The notes below the pieces were generated by a model. It searched no databases and was not told the origin of the DNA. It saw only the letters and a list, made by a program, of their open reading frames with translations. This document shows, in pieces, positions 23,842 to 32,580 of a stretch of 64,000 nt of DNA (its first letter is position 1; every line of letters starts with the position of its first letter). The DNA lies in contig NZ_LWLS01000013.1 of NCBI RefSeq assembly GCF_001905095.1, positions 1 to 64,000 on the forward strand, given 5' to 3'. A program made the translations under genes and the position numbers. Origin of the DNA: Micromonospora sp. CB01531 (GTDB taxonomy: Bacteria > Actinomycetota > Actinomycetes > Mycobacteriales > Micromonosporaceae).

Positions 23842-25950
23842 GTGTTCATTCGCGCTGGCAGCACCGGCAGGCTCCGCAGAGCCGCCCTTACCGCCGGGGT
23901 CACTGCCGCCACCCTCGTCCTGTCCACCCTGGTCGCCGGACCCGCCCGGGCCGCCGGCGCCGTCTACGACCCGATCCCCGAGTCGCCGATCCAGTCCCAG
24001 CTGGGGCTGGTGCTGGAGGAGTACGCCAGCTTCCCGCAGTCGAACCCGAACCCGGCCCCCGTCGACCAGCGGCTGGTCCGCAAGGCCCGGATCAACACCA
24101 TCAACGAACTGCCCGACGGCTCCGGCCGCCGCGCCGTGCCGGACCTCAACGGCAACCTCTACTTCGTCGAGAACGGCGTGCCGCACGTCTACCTCGACGT
24201 GGCCGCGACCTTCGCGCCGCAGTTCTTCTCCGGCCGCGGCCTCGGCCAGGGCTTCGGGTACGTCGCGTTCCACCCGGACTTCGCGCGCAACGGCCGCTTC
24301 TACACCATCCACACCGAGCAGGCCTCGCTCGCCACCCGGACCCCGGACTACGCCCAGCCGGGCACCATCTACCAGGGCGTCATCACCGAGTGGACGGCCA
24401 CCGACCCGGCCGCGGACACCTTCTCCGGCACCCACCGGGAGCTGCTGCGCATCGGCTTCGGCGGCCAGATCCACGGCATCCAGGAGATCAACTTCAACCC
24501 GACCGCGAAGCTGGACGACGCGGACTACGGCATGCTCTACCTCGCGGTCGGTGACGGCGGGCAGGGCTACCGCAACGGCGACCCGCAGAACATGGGCATG
24601 CCGCACGGCAAGCTGCTGCGGATCGACCCGCAGGGCACCAACGCGCCCAACGGCCGGTACGGGATCCCGGCCGACAACCCGTTCGTCGGCCGGGACGGCG
24701 CGCTCGGCGAGATCTACGCGGTGGGCTTCCGCGACCCGCACCGGTTCAGCTGGGACCGGGCCACCGGCCGGATGTTCCTCGGCCACATCGGCGAGCACGC
24801 CATCGAGTCGATCTACGAGGTTCGGGCCGGGGACAACTTCGGCTGGAGCGAGCGCGAGGGCTCGTGGGTCTTCGACAAGACCGCGACCAAGCCCTGCGAC
24901 AAGCTCTACCCGCTGCCGGCCGACGACGCGAAGTACGGCTACACGTACCCGGTCGCCGCGTATGACCACAACCCGGCCCCGGGCTGGAACTGCACCTCCG
25001 ACGTGGGCGTCGCGGTGGCGGGCGGCTTCGTCTACCGCGGCCACACCCTGCCGGCCCTGATCGGCAAGTACGTCTTCGGTGACCTCGTCGACGGCCAGAT
25101 CCTCTACACGGTGGCGGACGAGATGCGCCGCGGCGAGGGTCTCGCCCCGATCCACCGGCTCGCCCTCTACACCACCGCCGGCGACCTGGTACGCATGCAG
25201 GGCCTCTCCAGCCCGGGCGCGCCCGGCGACCCGAACCGGGTCGACCTGCGCTTCGGCACCGACGCGGCCGGCGAGCTTTACATCGTCGCCAAGGCCAACG
25301 GGAAGATCTGGAAGGTGGTCGGCACCAAGAAGGTGGCGAAGGGCGACGTGGGCAAGACCAAGGTCGTCCACACCGGCGGCGCCGAGAACTGGACCCCGGT
25401 GACCCCGTCCAAGTGGCAGTTCGACGGCGACCAGGTGATCCTCGCCGAGGCCGGCGTGAGCCGCCCCGGCCCGCGCCGCCCGTTCGAGTACGCCCTCCTC
25501 AACAAGGGCCCGTCGGCCTGGTCGTCGGTGCAGATCGACGCCCGGGTACGCCTCGACACGCCGTTGGAGGTCAGCAACCGGGACATCATCATCGTCTTCG
25601 GCTGGCAGTCGGACACGCAGTACTACTACGCGCACCTGTCGACCGACAACACGATCTACCCGCACAACGGCATCTTCAAGGTCAACAACGCCGACCGGGA
25701 ACGCATCGACCACCAGTGGAACGGCCGCTCCCGCGGCGCCAACCCGGCGATCACCGACGCCGACTGGCACAAGGTGCGGGTCGTGCACCTGCCCGCCACC
25801 GGTGAGATCGCCGTCTACGTCGACAACGCCAAGGACCCGCTGCTGACCGCGAAGGACACCACCTTCGGCTCCGGTCGGGTGGGCTTCGGCTCGTTCGACA
25901 ACATCGGCCGTACCCGTCTGTTCACGGTCACCGGCACGCCGGCGGCCTGA
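23842..25950 (+). CDS. Secreted PQQ-dependent sugar dehydrogenase with C-terminal LamG/DUF1080-like domain
   Basis: A 702-residue exported protein. The signal peptide ends at ARA (about residue 37). A six-bladed glucose/sorbosone dehydrogenase-type propeller follows (GLGQGFGYVAFHPDFARNGR; LYLAVGDGGQGYRNGDPQN; VGFRDPHRFSWD; IGEHAIESIYEV), a family that oxidises aldose sugars using PQQ. From about residue 530 a jelly-roll like LamG or DUF1080 (3-keto-disaccharide hydrolase type) domain is present (DADWHKVRVVHLPATGEIAV). The start is GTG 23842 with AAGGAG upstream. Fusion of oxidase and glycan-binding parts suggests oxidation of a polysaccharide or glycoside. Confidence 0.87.
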   Translation: MFIRAGSTGRLRRAALTAGVTAATLVLSTLVAGPARAAGAVYDPIPESPIQSQLGLVLEEYASFPQSNPNPAPVDQRLVRKARINTINELPDGSGRRAVPDLNGNLYFVENGVPHVYLDVAATFAPQFFSGRGLGQGFGYVAFHPDFARNGRFYTIHTEQASLATRTPDYAQPGTIYQGVITEWTATDPAADTFSGTHRELLRIGFGGQIHGIQEINFNPTAKLDDADYGMLYLAVGDGGQGYRNGDPQNMGMPHGKLLRIDPQGTNAPNGRYGIPADNPFVGRDGALGEIYAVGFRDPHRFSWDRATGRMFLGHIGEHAIESIYEVRAGDNFGWSEREGSWVFDKTATKPCDKLYPLPADDAKYGYTYPVAAYDHNPAPGWNCTSDVGVAVAGGFVYRGHTLPALIGKYVFGDLVDGQILYTVADEMRRGEGLAPIHRLALYTTAGDLVRMQGLSSPGAPGDPNRVDLRFGTDAAGELYIVAKANGKIWKVVGTKKVAKGDVGKTKVVHTGGAENWTPVTPSKWQFDGDQVILAEAGVSRPGPRRPFEYALLNKGPSAWSSVQIDARVRLDTPLEVSNRDIIIVFGWQSDTQYYYAHLSTDNTIYPHNGIFKVNNADRERIDHQWNGRSRGANPAITDADWHKVRVVHLPATGEIAVYVDNAKDPLLTAKDTTFGSGRVGFGSFDNIGRTRLFTVTGTPAA

Positions 25951-25958
25951 CCAACGCC

Positions 25959-25997
25959 CAGCGGGGGCGGCGGCGCGGATGTGCCGCCGCCCCGCTG
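25959..25997 (+). terminator. Hairpin terminator after the PQQ-dehydrogenase gene
   Basis: CAGCGGGG and CGGCGGC on the left arm pair with GCCGCCG and CCCCGCTG on the right, giving a 15-bp stem with a single bulged G. It starts nine bases after the stop codon. Confidence 0.7.
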
Positions 25998-26078
25998 TGT
26001 CTGAGGGGCCCAGTCGGGCGGTGCGTACCTCCGTAATTCCGCCACCAGGCGGCCGCTGGCACGACCTGCGACGACCGG

Positions 26079-26291
26079 TCAGTCGCAGCCCAGCCCCTGC
26101 GCGTACCCGGCCGGCGGGTGTCCGGCGGCGACCTTGTCGGCTGTCTCCCAGAACACCTCCTCCGCGACCACGTCGGCGGCGTCCTCGGGGTGCTCGACAC
26201 GCCGCAGGGTGTACGCCAGCAGCCGCTCGAAGTTGGCCGCGTAGACGAGTCGGAAGTGGTCCTCGTGCTCGGTCCCGGAGCTCACCTTCAC
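26079..26291 (-). pseudogene. Truncated sigma-70 region 2 remnant
   Basis: A 70-residue frame starting HEDHFRLVYAANFERLLAYT, then LRRVEHPEDAADVVAEE. This is region 2.1-2.2 of an ECF sigma factor of the type with RRVERPEDAADVVAE in intact genes. After that the family sequence (FLVAWRR and onward) is replaced by FWETADKVAAGHPPAGY and a stop. Region 4 is absent downstream. It looks like a 5' fragment of a lost sigma gene; a short functional peptide cannot be excluded. Confidence 0.5.
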
Positions 26292-26410
26292 CCCATGTCC
26301 GGTCGGTCGCCGATCGTGACAGGCACCGAGTCATCCTGGACCGAACCTCGTCCAGCGGCGCCACAACCGAAACGGGTCCGGGGCCACTCTTAGTGTGGTG
26401 GGAGGCCGGG

Positions 26411-26917
26411 TTGCGGAGTGAACGAGAGTACGTCGAGTACGTCCAGGCACGCATGTGGTGGCTGCGCCGGCTGGCATACCGGCTGTGCGGGCAGTGGTCG
26501 GCCGCCGACGACCTGGTGCAGGAGTGCCTCGTCGCGCTGTACCGGCACTGGCGGAAGGCGACGGCGGCGGACTCGCTCGACGCGTACGTCCGGGCGATGC
26601 TCGTCCACGCGTACCTGGCCGAGCGGGAACGGTCCTGGGCCCGCCGGGTCCGGCCGGTGGCCGACGTGATCGCGCCCGCGACGGCGCCGCTGGCCGGTGC
26701 CGACCACCGCGTCGACCTGCTGGCCGCGCTCACCAAGCTGTCCCGCGGGCAGCGCGCGGTGCTGGTCCTGCGGTACTGGGAGGACCTGGACGTCGCGCAG
26801 ACCGCCGCCGTGCTGGGCTGCTCGGCCGGGACCGTCAAGAGCCAGACCTCGTACGCCATCGCGGCGCTGCGCCGCCTGCTGCCGAACTACGTGCCGGGAG
26901 GATCGGACGCGCCATGA
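26411..26917 (+). CDS. SigE-family ECF RNA polymerase sigma factor
   Basis: A 168-residue sigma factor. Region 2 is EYVEYVQARMWWLRRLAYRL with DDLVQECLVALYRHW; region 4 is LSRGQRAVLVLRYWEDLDVA with VLGCSAGTVKSQTSYAIAAL. This wording is typical of the actinobacterial SigE-like family. I favour TTG 26411 as start: GGGAGG at 26400-26405 is well placed, and no better ATG or GTG exists in frame. Its stop overlaps the next ATG (ATGA), so sigma factor and membrane propeller protein are translationally coupled. Confidence 0.85.
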   Translation: MRSEREYVEYVQARMWWLRRLAYRLCGQWSAADDLVQECLVALYRHWRKATAADSLDAYVRAMLVHAYLAERERSWARRVRPVADVIAPATAPLAGADHRVDLLAALTKLSRGQRAVLVLRYWEDLDVAQTAAVLGCSAGTVKSQTSYAIAALRRLLPNYVPGGSDAP

Positions 26918-28275
26918 GAGACCTGTTCGCCACCCTGCCGGATGATCCGCCGCCGCTGCCGCCCGGCTACCTGGACACCGTGCTCGCCCGGGGCCGCCGC
27001 TCGGTCCGGCGCCAGCGGATCGGCGTCGCCGCTGCCTGGGCGGTCGTGGTGCTCCTCCTGGCCGTCCTGGTGGTGCCCGGCGTCCCGCTCCCCGTTCAAC
27101 CGGCAGCCCCGTCGACGAAGCCGAGCCTGCCCGACCGCTTCGCCGGGTACTCGATCCTCACCAGCACCGTCACGTCGGCTCCGCCCGGCCGCGCGATCGC
27201 CCTCTACGGCTACGGCAACGGCGAGGCGTTCAACATGTTCCAGTCGTTGGTCGTCGGAGCCGACGGGGACACCTACCGGCGGGTCGACGCCATGGAGGAG
27301 CGGGACCAGCCGTCGGCGCTGCTCGCCCCGGACGGCACCCGCGTGCTGCTCGGCGACGAACGCGGCGCGACCGCCGACCTGATCCTCGTCGACCTGACCA
27401 CCGGCAAGCGCCGGTCGATCCCGCTCGGCGACCCGGTCGGCGTGCGGCTGCTGGCCTGGTCGCCCGACGGCCGTCACGTCGCGTACAGCGCCGCGCCCGT
27501 CATCCGCACGGATGAGTTCGGCACGGTCAACGTCGTCGAGGCCCAGGTGGCCCGCACCGGCACGCTGCGGCTGCTCGACCTGTCGACCGGGCGCAGCACG
27601 GAGCTGCCGGCGATCAAGCCGGCGTGGACGGCGGCGTTCGCGCCGGACAGCCGCCGGCTCGCCGTGCAGGTCGCCCAGACGGCCCACCTCGTCGACGTCG
27701 ACGGCCGCGAGTACGGCAGCGTGCCCATCCCGCGTGGACGCGAGCTGGCCGCCGACGTCGGCTGGTCGCCGGACGGCACGTTCCTCGCCACCGTGCCGTG
27801 GCTCATGGACGGGCCGTTCAACGGCACCTCCGGCGGCGACACCAGCCACGGCACCTTCCTGTGGAAGGCCGGCGACGTCGAGTTCGTGCCCGTCTCCGGT
27901 GGCGGCACGGCACCCGCGCCGGTCCCGGACGTGGTGCAGCTACTCGGTTGGCGCTCGGCGGACAGCGTGGTCGTCGCGACCATCAACGCCGCGGGCCATG
28001 TGGCGCTGGTCGAGGTGCACCTCGGCGCCGGCACCCGCCGGACCCTGTCCCGCTTCGACACCGGCAGCACCTGCGAACTCGGCACCCAGAGCTGTCAGGT
28101 CTTCGACCTGCACCTGGCCACCGGGCTGCTGACCGACCTGACGGTGCGACACGCCGGTCGCCCGCACCGCGGCCCCTGGCCGATGGTCCTGAACGCCGTC
28201 GTAGGTGTCGTCGTCCTCGGCGCCGCGTTCCTGCTGTGGCGCCGGAGACGAACCCGACGGGCCCGGTTGGAATAG
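26914..28275 (+). CDS. Membrane-anchored beta-propeller protein, probable sigma-factor partner
   Basis: A 453-residue protein: about 45 cytosolic residues (RDLFATLPDDPPPLPPGYLD), a transmembrane helix (VAAAWAVVVLLLAVLVVPGV), an extracellular WD40/TolB-like propeller (LLAWSPDGRHVAYSA, AAFAPDSRRLAV, DVGWSPDGTFLATV) and a second helix near the C-terminus (VLNAVVGVVVLGAAFLLW) ending in an Arg tail. No ASD zinc anti-sigma motif is visible. Coupling to a SigE-family gene suggests it senses an external signal and holds or releases the sigma factor; this is inference. Confidence 0.75.
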   Translation: MRDLFATLPDDPPPLPPGYLDTVLARGRRSVRRQRIGVAAAWAVVVLLLAVLVVPGVPLPVQPAAPSTKPSLPDRFAGYSILTSTVTSAPPGRAIALYGYGNGEAFNMFQSLVVGADGDTYRRVDAMEERDQPSALLAPDGTRVLLGDERGATADLILVDLTTGKRRSIPLGDPVGVRLLAWSPDGRHVAYSAAPVIRTDEFGTVNVVEAQVARTGTLRLLDLSTGRSTELPAIKPAWTAAFAPDSRRLAVQVAQTAHLVDVDGREYGSVPIPRGRELAADVGWSPDGTFLATVPWLMDGPFNGTSGGDTSHGTFLWKAGDVEFVPVSGGGTAPAPVPDVVQLLGWRSADSVVVATINAAGHVALVEVHLGAGTRRTLSRFDTGSTCELGTQSCQVFDLHLATGLLTDLTVRHAGRPHRGPWPMVLNAVVGVVVLGAAFLLWRRRRTRRARLE

Positions 28276-28313
28276 CCGCAGCCACCGCCCGGCGCATCTC
28301 CCGGGTCTCGGCG

Positions 28314-29408
28314 TCAGAGTGCGCCGAGCCGGTCGGCCAGCACACCACCGGCCTGGACCAGCCAGCGCGTCGGGTCGCCCAGCGCCGCGTCGACTGAGCC
28401 CGCGAGCTCCACCAGGGACACCGCCGCCGACACCGACCCGGGCACGGGGCCGCCGACCTGCCCCGCGGCCACCCCCACGGGTACGGCAGCGGACGCGGCC
28501 GCGGCCAGCAGCGAACCGACCACCTTGCCGGTCAGCGAGGTCTCGTCGAACCGTCCCTCACCGGTGAGCACCACGTCCGCGCCGGCGAGCGCGTCCGTCA
28601 GTCCGACCAGTTCCGCGATCATCGTCGCGCCCGGCACGATTTTGGCCCCCCACAGCGCTGCGAGGCCGTACGCGGTGCCGCCGGCCGCCCCGGCTCCCGG
28701 CTCGTCGGGGTGGCCGCCGGCCTGCTCGGCGAGCCGGCGCAGTGCCGCGTCCAGCAGCGTCACGTCGGCCGGTTCCGCGCCTTTCTGCGGCCCGTACACG
28801 GCGGCGGCGCCGGCCGGGCCGGTCAGCGGCGCGGTCACGTCCACCAGCAATTGCACCCCGCCGGGCGGCGCGGGCAGCAGTTCGGTGGTGTCGACGTGGT
28901 CCAGGTCGGCCAGGGCGGCGCCGCCGAGCGGCAGGTCCCGGCCCCGGGCGTCGCGCAGCCGCAGTCCCAGGGCGCGCAGCGCGCCGGTGCCGCCTTCGGT
29001 GGACGCCGACCCGCCGAGTCCGATGACGAGGCGGGTGGCCCCGGCGTCGAGGGCGGCCCGGGCGACCGCGCCGAGCCCGTACGTGTGCGCGTGAAGCGGG
29101 TCCGGGGCGGCCATCAGCGGCAGGCCGCTGGACTGGGCGAGTTCGAGCACGGCCGCCCCGTCGGGCAGCAGCAGCCAGGCGGCGGTCACCGCGCGGCCGT
29201 CCGGCCCGGACACCGTCACCGTGCGGCGTTCGGCGTCGGGCAGGGCGGCGGCGAAGGCGTCCACGGTGCCTTCGCCGCCGTCGGCCAGGGGCAGCAGCCG
29301 TGTCTCGTCACCGGGCCGGCGGGCGAGCCAGCCGCTGGCGAGGGCCCGGGCGGCGGCGTCGGCGCCCAGGCTGCCCTTGAACGAGTCGGGTGCGACGACG
29401 AGGCGCAT
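28314..29408 (-). CDS. Glycerate kinase
   Basis: A 364-residue GlxK/GarK-type glycerate kinase, phosphorylating D-glycerate with ATP (2-phosphoglycerate in most of this family) to enter lower glycolysis. Motifs are VVAPDSFKGSLGA at the start, LPLADGGEGTVDA, RLVIGLGGSASTEGGTGALR and GADVVLTGEGRFDETS. It is the last gene of the seven-gene operon; its ATG overlaps the upstream stop by one base (TGATG). It identifies glycerate as the likely end product of the pathway. Confidence 0.93.
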   Translation of the reverse strand: MRLVVAPDSFKGSLGADAAARALASGWLARRPGDETRLLPLADGGEGTVDAFAAALPDAERRTVTVSGPDGRAVTAAWLLLPDGAAVLELAQSSGLPLMAAPDPLHAHTYGLGAVARAALDAGATRLVIGLGGSASTEGGTGALRALGLRLRDARGRDLPLGGAALADLDHVDTTELLPAPPGGVQLLVDVTAPLTGPAGAAAVYGPQKGAEPADVTLLDAALRRLAEQAGGHPDEPGAGAAGGTAYGLAALWGAKIVPGATMIAELVGLTDALAGADVVLTGEGRFDETSLTGKVVGSLLAAAASAAVPVGVAAGQVGGPVPGSVSAAVSLVELAGSVDAALGDPTRWLVQAGGVLADRLGAL

Positions 29409-30247
29409 CAGTCGGCCAGCACGAGCCGCAGGTAGCGGTCCTTCATGGTCGCGAGGACCTCGTCCGGGTCGGTCGCCCACACCTCGGCGTTGAAGATCTC
29501 CACCTCGGTGTCGCCGGTGTAGCCGGCCTGCTCGACCGCCCGCCGGAACGGCGGGAAGTCGATGTGGCCGTCACCCATCATGCCCCGGCCGAGCAGCACG
29601 TCGGCCGGCAGTGGGGTGAGGAAGTCGCAGACCTGGAAGCTGGCGATGCGCGCGCCGGCGCGGTCGATCTGCCGCCACACGTCCGGGTCCCACCAGATGT
29701 GGAAGGTGTCGACCACGACGCCGACCTGCTCGACCGGGAACGGTTCGGCGAGGTCGAGCGCCTGCCCGAGGGTGGACAGGACGGCCCGGTCGGCGCAGTA
29801 CATCGGGTGCAGCGGCTCCAGCGCCAGCCGTACGCCGCGCTCGCCCGCGTACGGGGCCAGCTCGGCGAGTGCGTCGGCCACCCGCTGCCGGGCGCCGCGC
29901 AGGTCGCGGGAGCCGGGCGGCAGGCCGCCGACCACCATGACCAGGCAGTCGGTGCCCAGGCCGGTGGCCTCGTCGATGGCGCGCCGGTTGTCGGCCAGCG
30001 CGGCGCGGCCGGCGTCGCCGTCGGCGGTGAGGAAGCCACCGCGGCACAGCGACGACACCCGCAGCCCGGCGTCGGCGACGAGTTTCGCGGCGGCGGCCAC
30101 GCCGATCTCGGCCACCGGCTCGCGCCACAGGCCGATAGCCGGGATGCCGGCCCGGACGCAGCCCTCGACGGCCTCGCGGACCGACCACCGTTCGGTGGTG
30201 CGCTGGTTGAGCGACAGCCGCGCCAGGCGCGGGTCGACGGCGCTCAC
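29408..30247 (-). CDS. Sugar phosphate isomerase/epimerase (AP-endonuclease-2 TIM barrel)
   Basis: A 279-residue TIM barrel of the xylose isomerase-like/IolE superfamily. Metal-ligand segments are RLALEPLHPMYC (Glu), VGVVVDTFHIWWDPD (Asp/His) and MGDGHIDFPPFRRAVEQAGY, ending VEIFNAEVW (Glu). Members isomerise, epimerise, dehydrate or cleave keto sugars. It starts at GTG 30247, overlapping the DUF993 stop (GTGA). Together with the Gfo/Idh/MocA enzyme it suggests a keto-sugar route. Confidence 0.88.
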   Translation of the reverse strand: MSAVDPRLARLSLNQRTTERWSVREAVEGCVRAGIPAIGLWREPVAEIGVAAAAKLVADAGLRVSSLCRGGFLTADGDAGRAALADNRRAIDEATGLGTDCLVMVVGGLPPGSRDLRGARQRVADALAELAPYAGERGVRLALEPLHPMYCADRAVLSTLGQALDLAEPFPVEQVGVVVDTFHIWWDPDVWRQIDRAGARIASFQVCDFLTPLPADVLLGRGMMGDGHIDFPPFRRAVEQAGYTGDTEVEIFNAEVWATDPDEVLATMKDRYLRLVLAD

Positions 30248-31407
30248 GCGCTCACCCCGGCGACCGAAAGGTACCGGCGCATCCGCTCGACCGCCAGGTC
30301 CGGGTCGAGCAGCAGGCCGGCGGCATCGGCGAGACGGAACGCCTGCACCAGGTGCGGCACGCTGCGCCCGCTGTGGAGCCCGCCGACCATGGTGAAGCCG
30401 GGCTGGAAGCCGTTGAGCCAGGACAGGAACGCGATGCCGGTCTTGTAGTACTGGGTGGGCGGGGCGAAGACGTGCCGGGACAGCGGCACGGTCGGGTCGA
30501 GGATCTCCCGGAAGCCCGCGGTGTCGCCGGTGTCGAGGCGCTGCAGCGCCGCCGACGCGGCGGGGGCGATGGCCGCGAACGCGCCGAGCAGGGCGTGGCT
30601 GAACTGCTGGCCGTCGCCGGCGATCAGCTCGGGGTAGTGGTAGTCGTCGCCGGTGTAGACCCGGACGGTCGGCGGCAGCAGTTCCCGTAGCCGGACCTCC
30701 CGTTCGGCGTCGAGCAGCGACACCTTCACCCCGTCGATGACGTCGGCGTGGGCCTGCACCAGCGACACGAACGTCTTGGTCGCCTCGTCGAGGTCGGTCG
30801 AGCCCCAGTAGCCGGCGAGGGCCGGGTCGAACATGTCGCCGAGCCAGTGCAGCACGACCGGCGCCGTCGTGCCGGACAGCACCTGGTCGTAGACGCGCAG
30901 GTAGTCGTCCGGGCCGGTGGCCAGCGCGGCGAGCTGCCGGCTGGCCATCACCACCGCGGTCGCGCCGCACTCCTGGACGAAGGCGACCTGCTCGGCGTAC
31001 GCGGTGACGACGTCGTCGAGGGTGTCGGGCAAGTTGGTCAGCTGGTCGGTGGCCGCGCCGGCGACGATGCGCCCGCCGCAGGCGGCGGCCTCGGCGGCGC
31101 TGCGCCGGATCAGCTCGTGGGTGGCGGCCCAGTCGAGGCCCATCCCGCGCTGGGCGGTGTCCATCGCCTCGGCGACACCGAGCCCCCAGGACCACAGGTT
31201 GCGCCGCACGCTCAGGGTGGCGTCCCAGTCCAGCCGGGCGGGCTGGCCGGGGGCGTTGTCGGCGTACGGGTCGGCGACCACGTGCGCCGCGGCGTACGCG
31301 ATCCGGCTGGCCGGCGGGCCGGCCGGCCGCTGCCAGCCGGCCGGCTCGCGCAAGGTGAGGGCCTCGGTGCCGCCGCCGGGGATGGGCAGGGTGATCCGGG
31401 CGGTCAC
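30244..31407 (-). CDS. DUF993 family, dihydrodipicolinate-synthase-like aldolase
   Basis: A 387-residue TIM-barrel protein of the DUF993 family, related to class I aldolases of the DapA type. Lys228 in DVIDGVKVSLLD is at the place expected for a Schiff-base lysine. Other family strings are LWSWGLGVAEAMDTAQRGMG, LHWLGDMFDPALAGYWGS and YTGDDYHYPELIAGDG. The biochemical role of DUF993 is not established to my knowledge; retro-aldol cleavage is the natural guess in this operon. It starts at GTG 31407 (GTGA overlap with the upstream stop). Confidence 0.85.
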   Translation of the reverse strand: MTARITLPIPGGGTEALTLREPAGWQRPAGPPASRIAYAAAHVVADPYADNAPGQPARLDWDATLSVRRNLWSWGLGVAEAMDTAQRGMGLDWAATHELIRRSAAEAAACGGRIVAGAATDQLTNLPDTLDDVVTAYAEQVAFVQECGATAVVMASRQLAALATGPDDYLRVYDQVLSGTTAPVVLHWLGDMFDPALAGYWGSTDLDEATKTFVSLVQAHADVIDGVKVSLLDAEREVRLRELLPPTVRVYTGDDYHYPELIAGDGQQFSHALLGAFAAIAPAASAALQRLDTGDTAGFREILDPTVPLSRHVFAPPTQYYKTGIAFLSWLNGFQPGFTMVGGLHSGRSVPHLVQAFRLADAAGLLLDPDLAVERMRRYLSVAGVSA

Positions 31408-32555
31408 AGGGTGATCTCCTCGATCTCCACCCGGCGGCCCTCGCGCGCCGACAGCAGGCCGGCCTCGGCGAGCTGCACGCCGCGGGCGCCGGCCAGGAAG
31501 TCCCACGGGAACGGCTCGTCGTCGACGATGTGGCGCAGGAACGCCTCCCACTGGACCTTGAACCCGTTGTCGAAGTCGTCGTTGTCGGGGACGGTCTGCC
31601 ACTGGCCGCGGAAGTTCTCGGTGACCGGCAGGTCCGGGTTCCACACCGGCATGGGGGTGGCGCCCCGGTGCTGGATGCGGCACTCGCGCAGCCCGGCCAC
31701 GGCGCTGCCGTGGGTGCCGTCGACCTGGAACTCGACCAGCTCGTCGCGGTAGACCCGCACGGCCCAGGAGGAGTTGATCTGGGCGGTGATGCCGCCGGCC
31801 AGCTCGAAGATGCCGTACGCGGCGTCGTCGGCGGTGGCCCGGTAGGTCTGGCCGGTCTCGTCGACCCGCTCGGGGATGTGGGTGGCGATGTGCGCGGTCA
31901 CCGCGGTCACCGGGGCGAAGATCTGCTCCAGCACGTAGTGCCAGTGCGGGAACATGTCGACGACGATGCCGCCGCCGTCCTCGGCCCGGTAGTTCCAGCT
32001 CGGCCGCTGGGCGTCCTGCCAGTCGCCCTCGAACACCCAGTAGCCGAACTCGCCGCGTACCGACAGGATCCGGCCGAAGAACCCGCCGTCGACGAGCCGC
32101 TTGAGCTTGCGCAGGCCGGGCAGGAACAGCTTGTCCTGCACGACGCCGTTCTTGATGCCCTTGGCGGCGGCGAGCCGGGCCAGTTCCATGGAGCCGGTCA
32201 GCCCCTCGGCGAGCGGCTTTTCGGTGTAGACGTGCTTGCCCGCGTCGATCGCCGCCCGGATGGCCTTCTCCCGCTGGGCGGTGACCTGCGCGTCGAAGTA
32301 GATCTGGTGGGAGTCGTCGGCGAGCGCGGCGTCCAGGTCCGTCGTGTACGACGTCAGCCCGTGCCGGGCGGCGATCTCGGCGAGCTTGGCCTCGTTGCGG
32401 CCCACCAGGGTCAGCTCCGGCCAGATGCGGCTGCCGTCTCGGGCCGGCAGTCCGCCCTGCTCGCGGATGGCGAGCAGGGACCGGACGAGATGTTGGCGGT
32501 AGCCCATCCGTCCGGTCACGCCGTTGAGGATGATCCCGATAGACGTGCGCTCCAC
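31404..32555 (-). CDS. Gfo/Idh/MocA family oxidoreductase
   Basis: A 383-residue NAD(P)-dependent sugar dehydrogenase. The Rossmann start is SIGIILNGVTGRMGYRQHLV, with an unusual Gly pattern; GKHVYTEKPLAEGL contains the catalytic EKP motif; DGGGIVVDMFPHWHYVLEQI is the family's GG..D...H block. These enzymes oxidise sugars or cyclitols at a ring hydroxyl, often C3. It starts at GTG 32555 after GGAAGG. It lies 25 bases behind the ABC ATPase gene and overlaps the DUF993 start. Confidence 0.88.
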   Translation of the reverse strand: MERTSIGIILNGVTGRMGYRQHLVRSLLAIREQGGLPARDGSRIWPELTLVGRNEAKLAEIAARHGLTSYTTDLDAALADDSHQIYFDAQVTAQREKAIRAAIDAGKHVYTEKPLAEGLTGSMELARLAAAKGIKNGVVQDKLFLPGLRKLKRLVDGGFFGRILSVRGEFGYWVFEGDWQDAQRPSWNYRAEDGGGIVVDMFPHWHYVLEQIFAPVTAVTAHIATHIPERVDETGQTYRATADDAAYGIFELAGGITAQINSSWAVRVYRDELVEFQVDGTHGSAVAGLRECRIQHRGATPMPVWNPDLPVTENFRGQWQTVPDNDDFDNGFKVQWEAFLRHIVDDEPFPWDFLAGARGVQLAEAGLLSAREGRRVEIEEITL

Positions 32556-32580
32556 TGTGTTTCCTTCCCAGGTCCGGTGG

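Noticed and set aside
23788..26859. About 1,000-codon open frame opposite the PQQ-dehydrogenase gene
   Set aside because: It mirrors the codon structure of the real gene and has no domain, signal peptide or ribosome site of its own.
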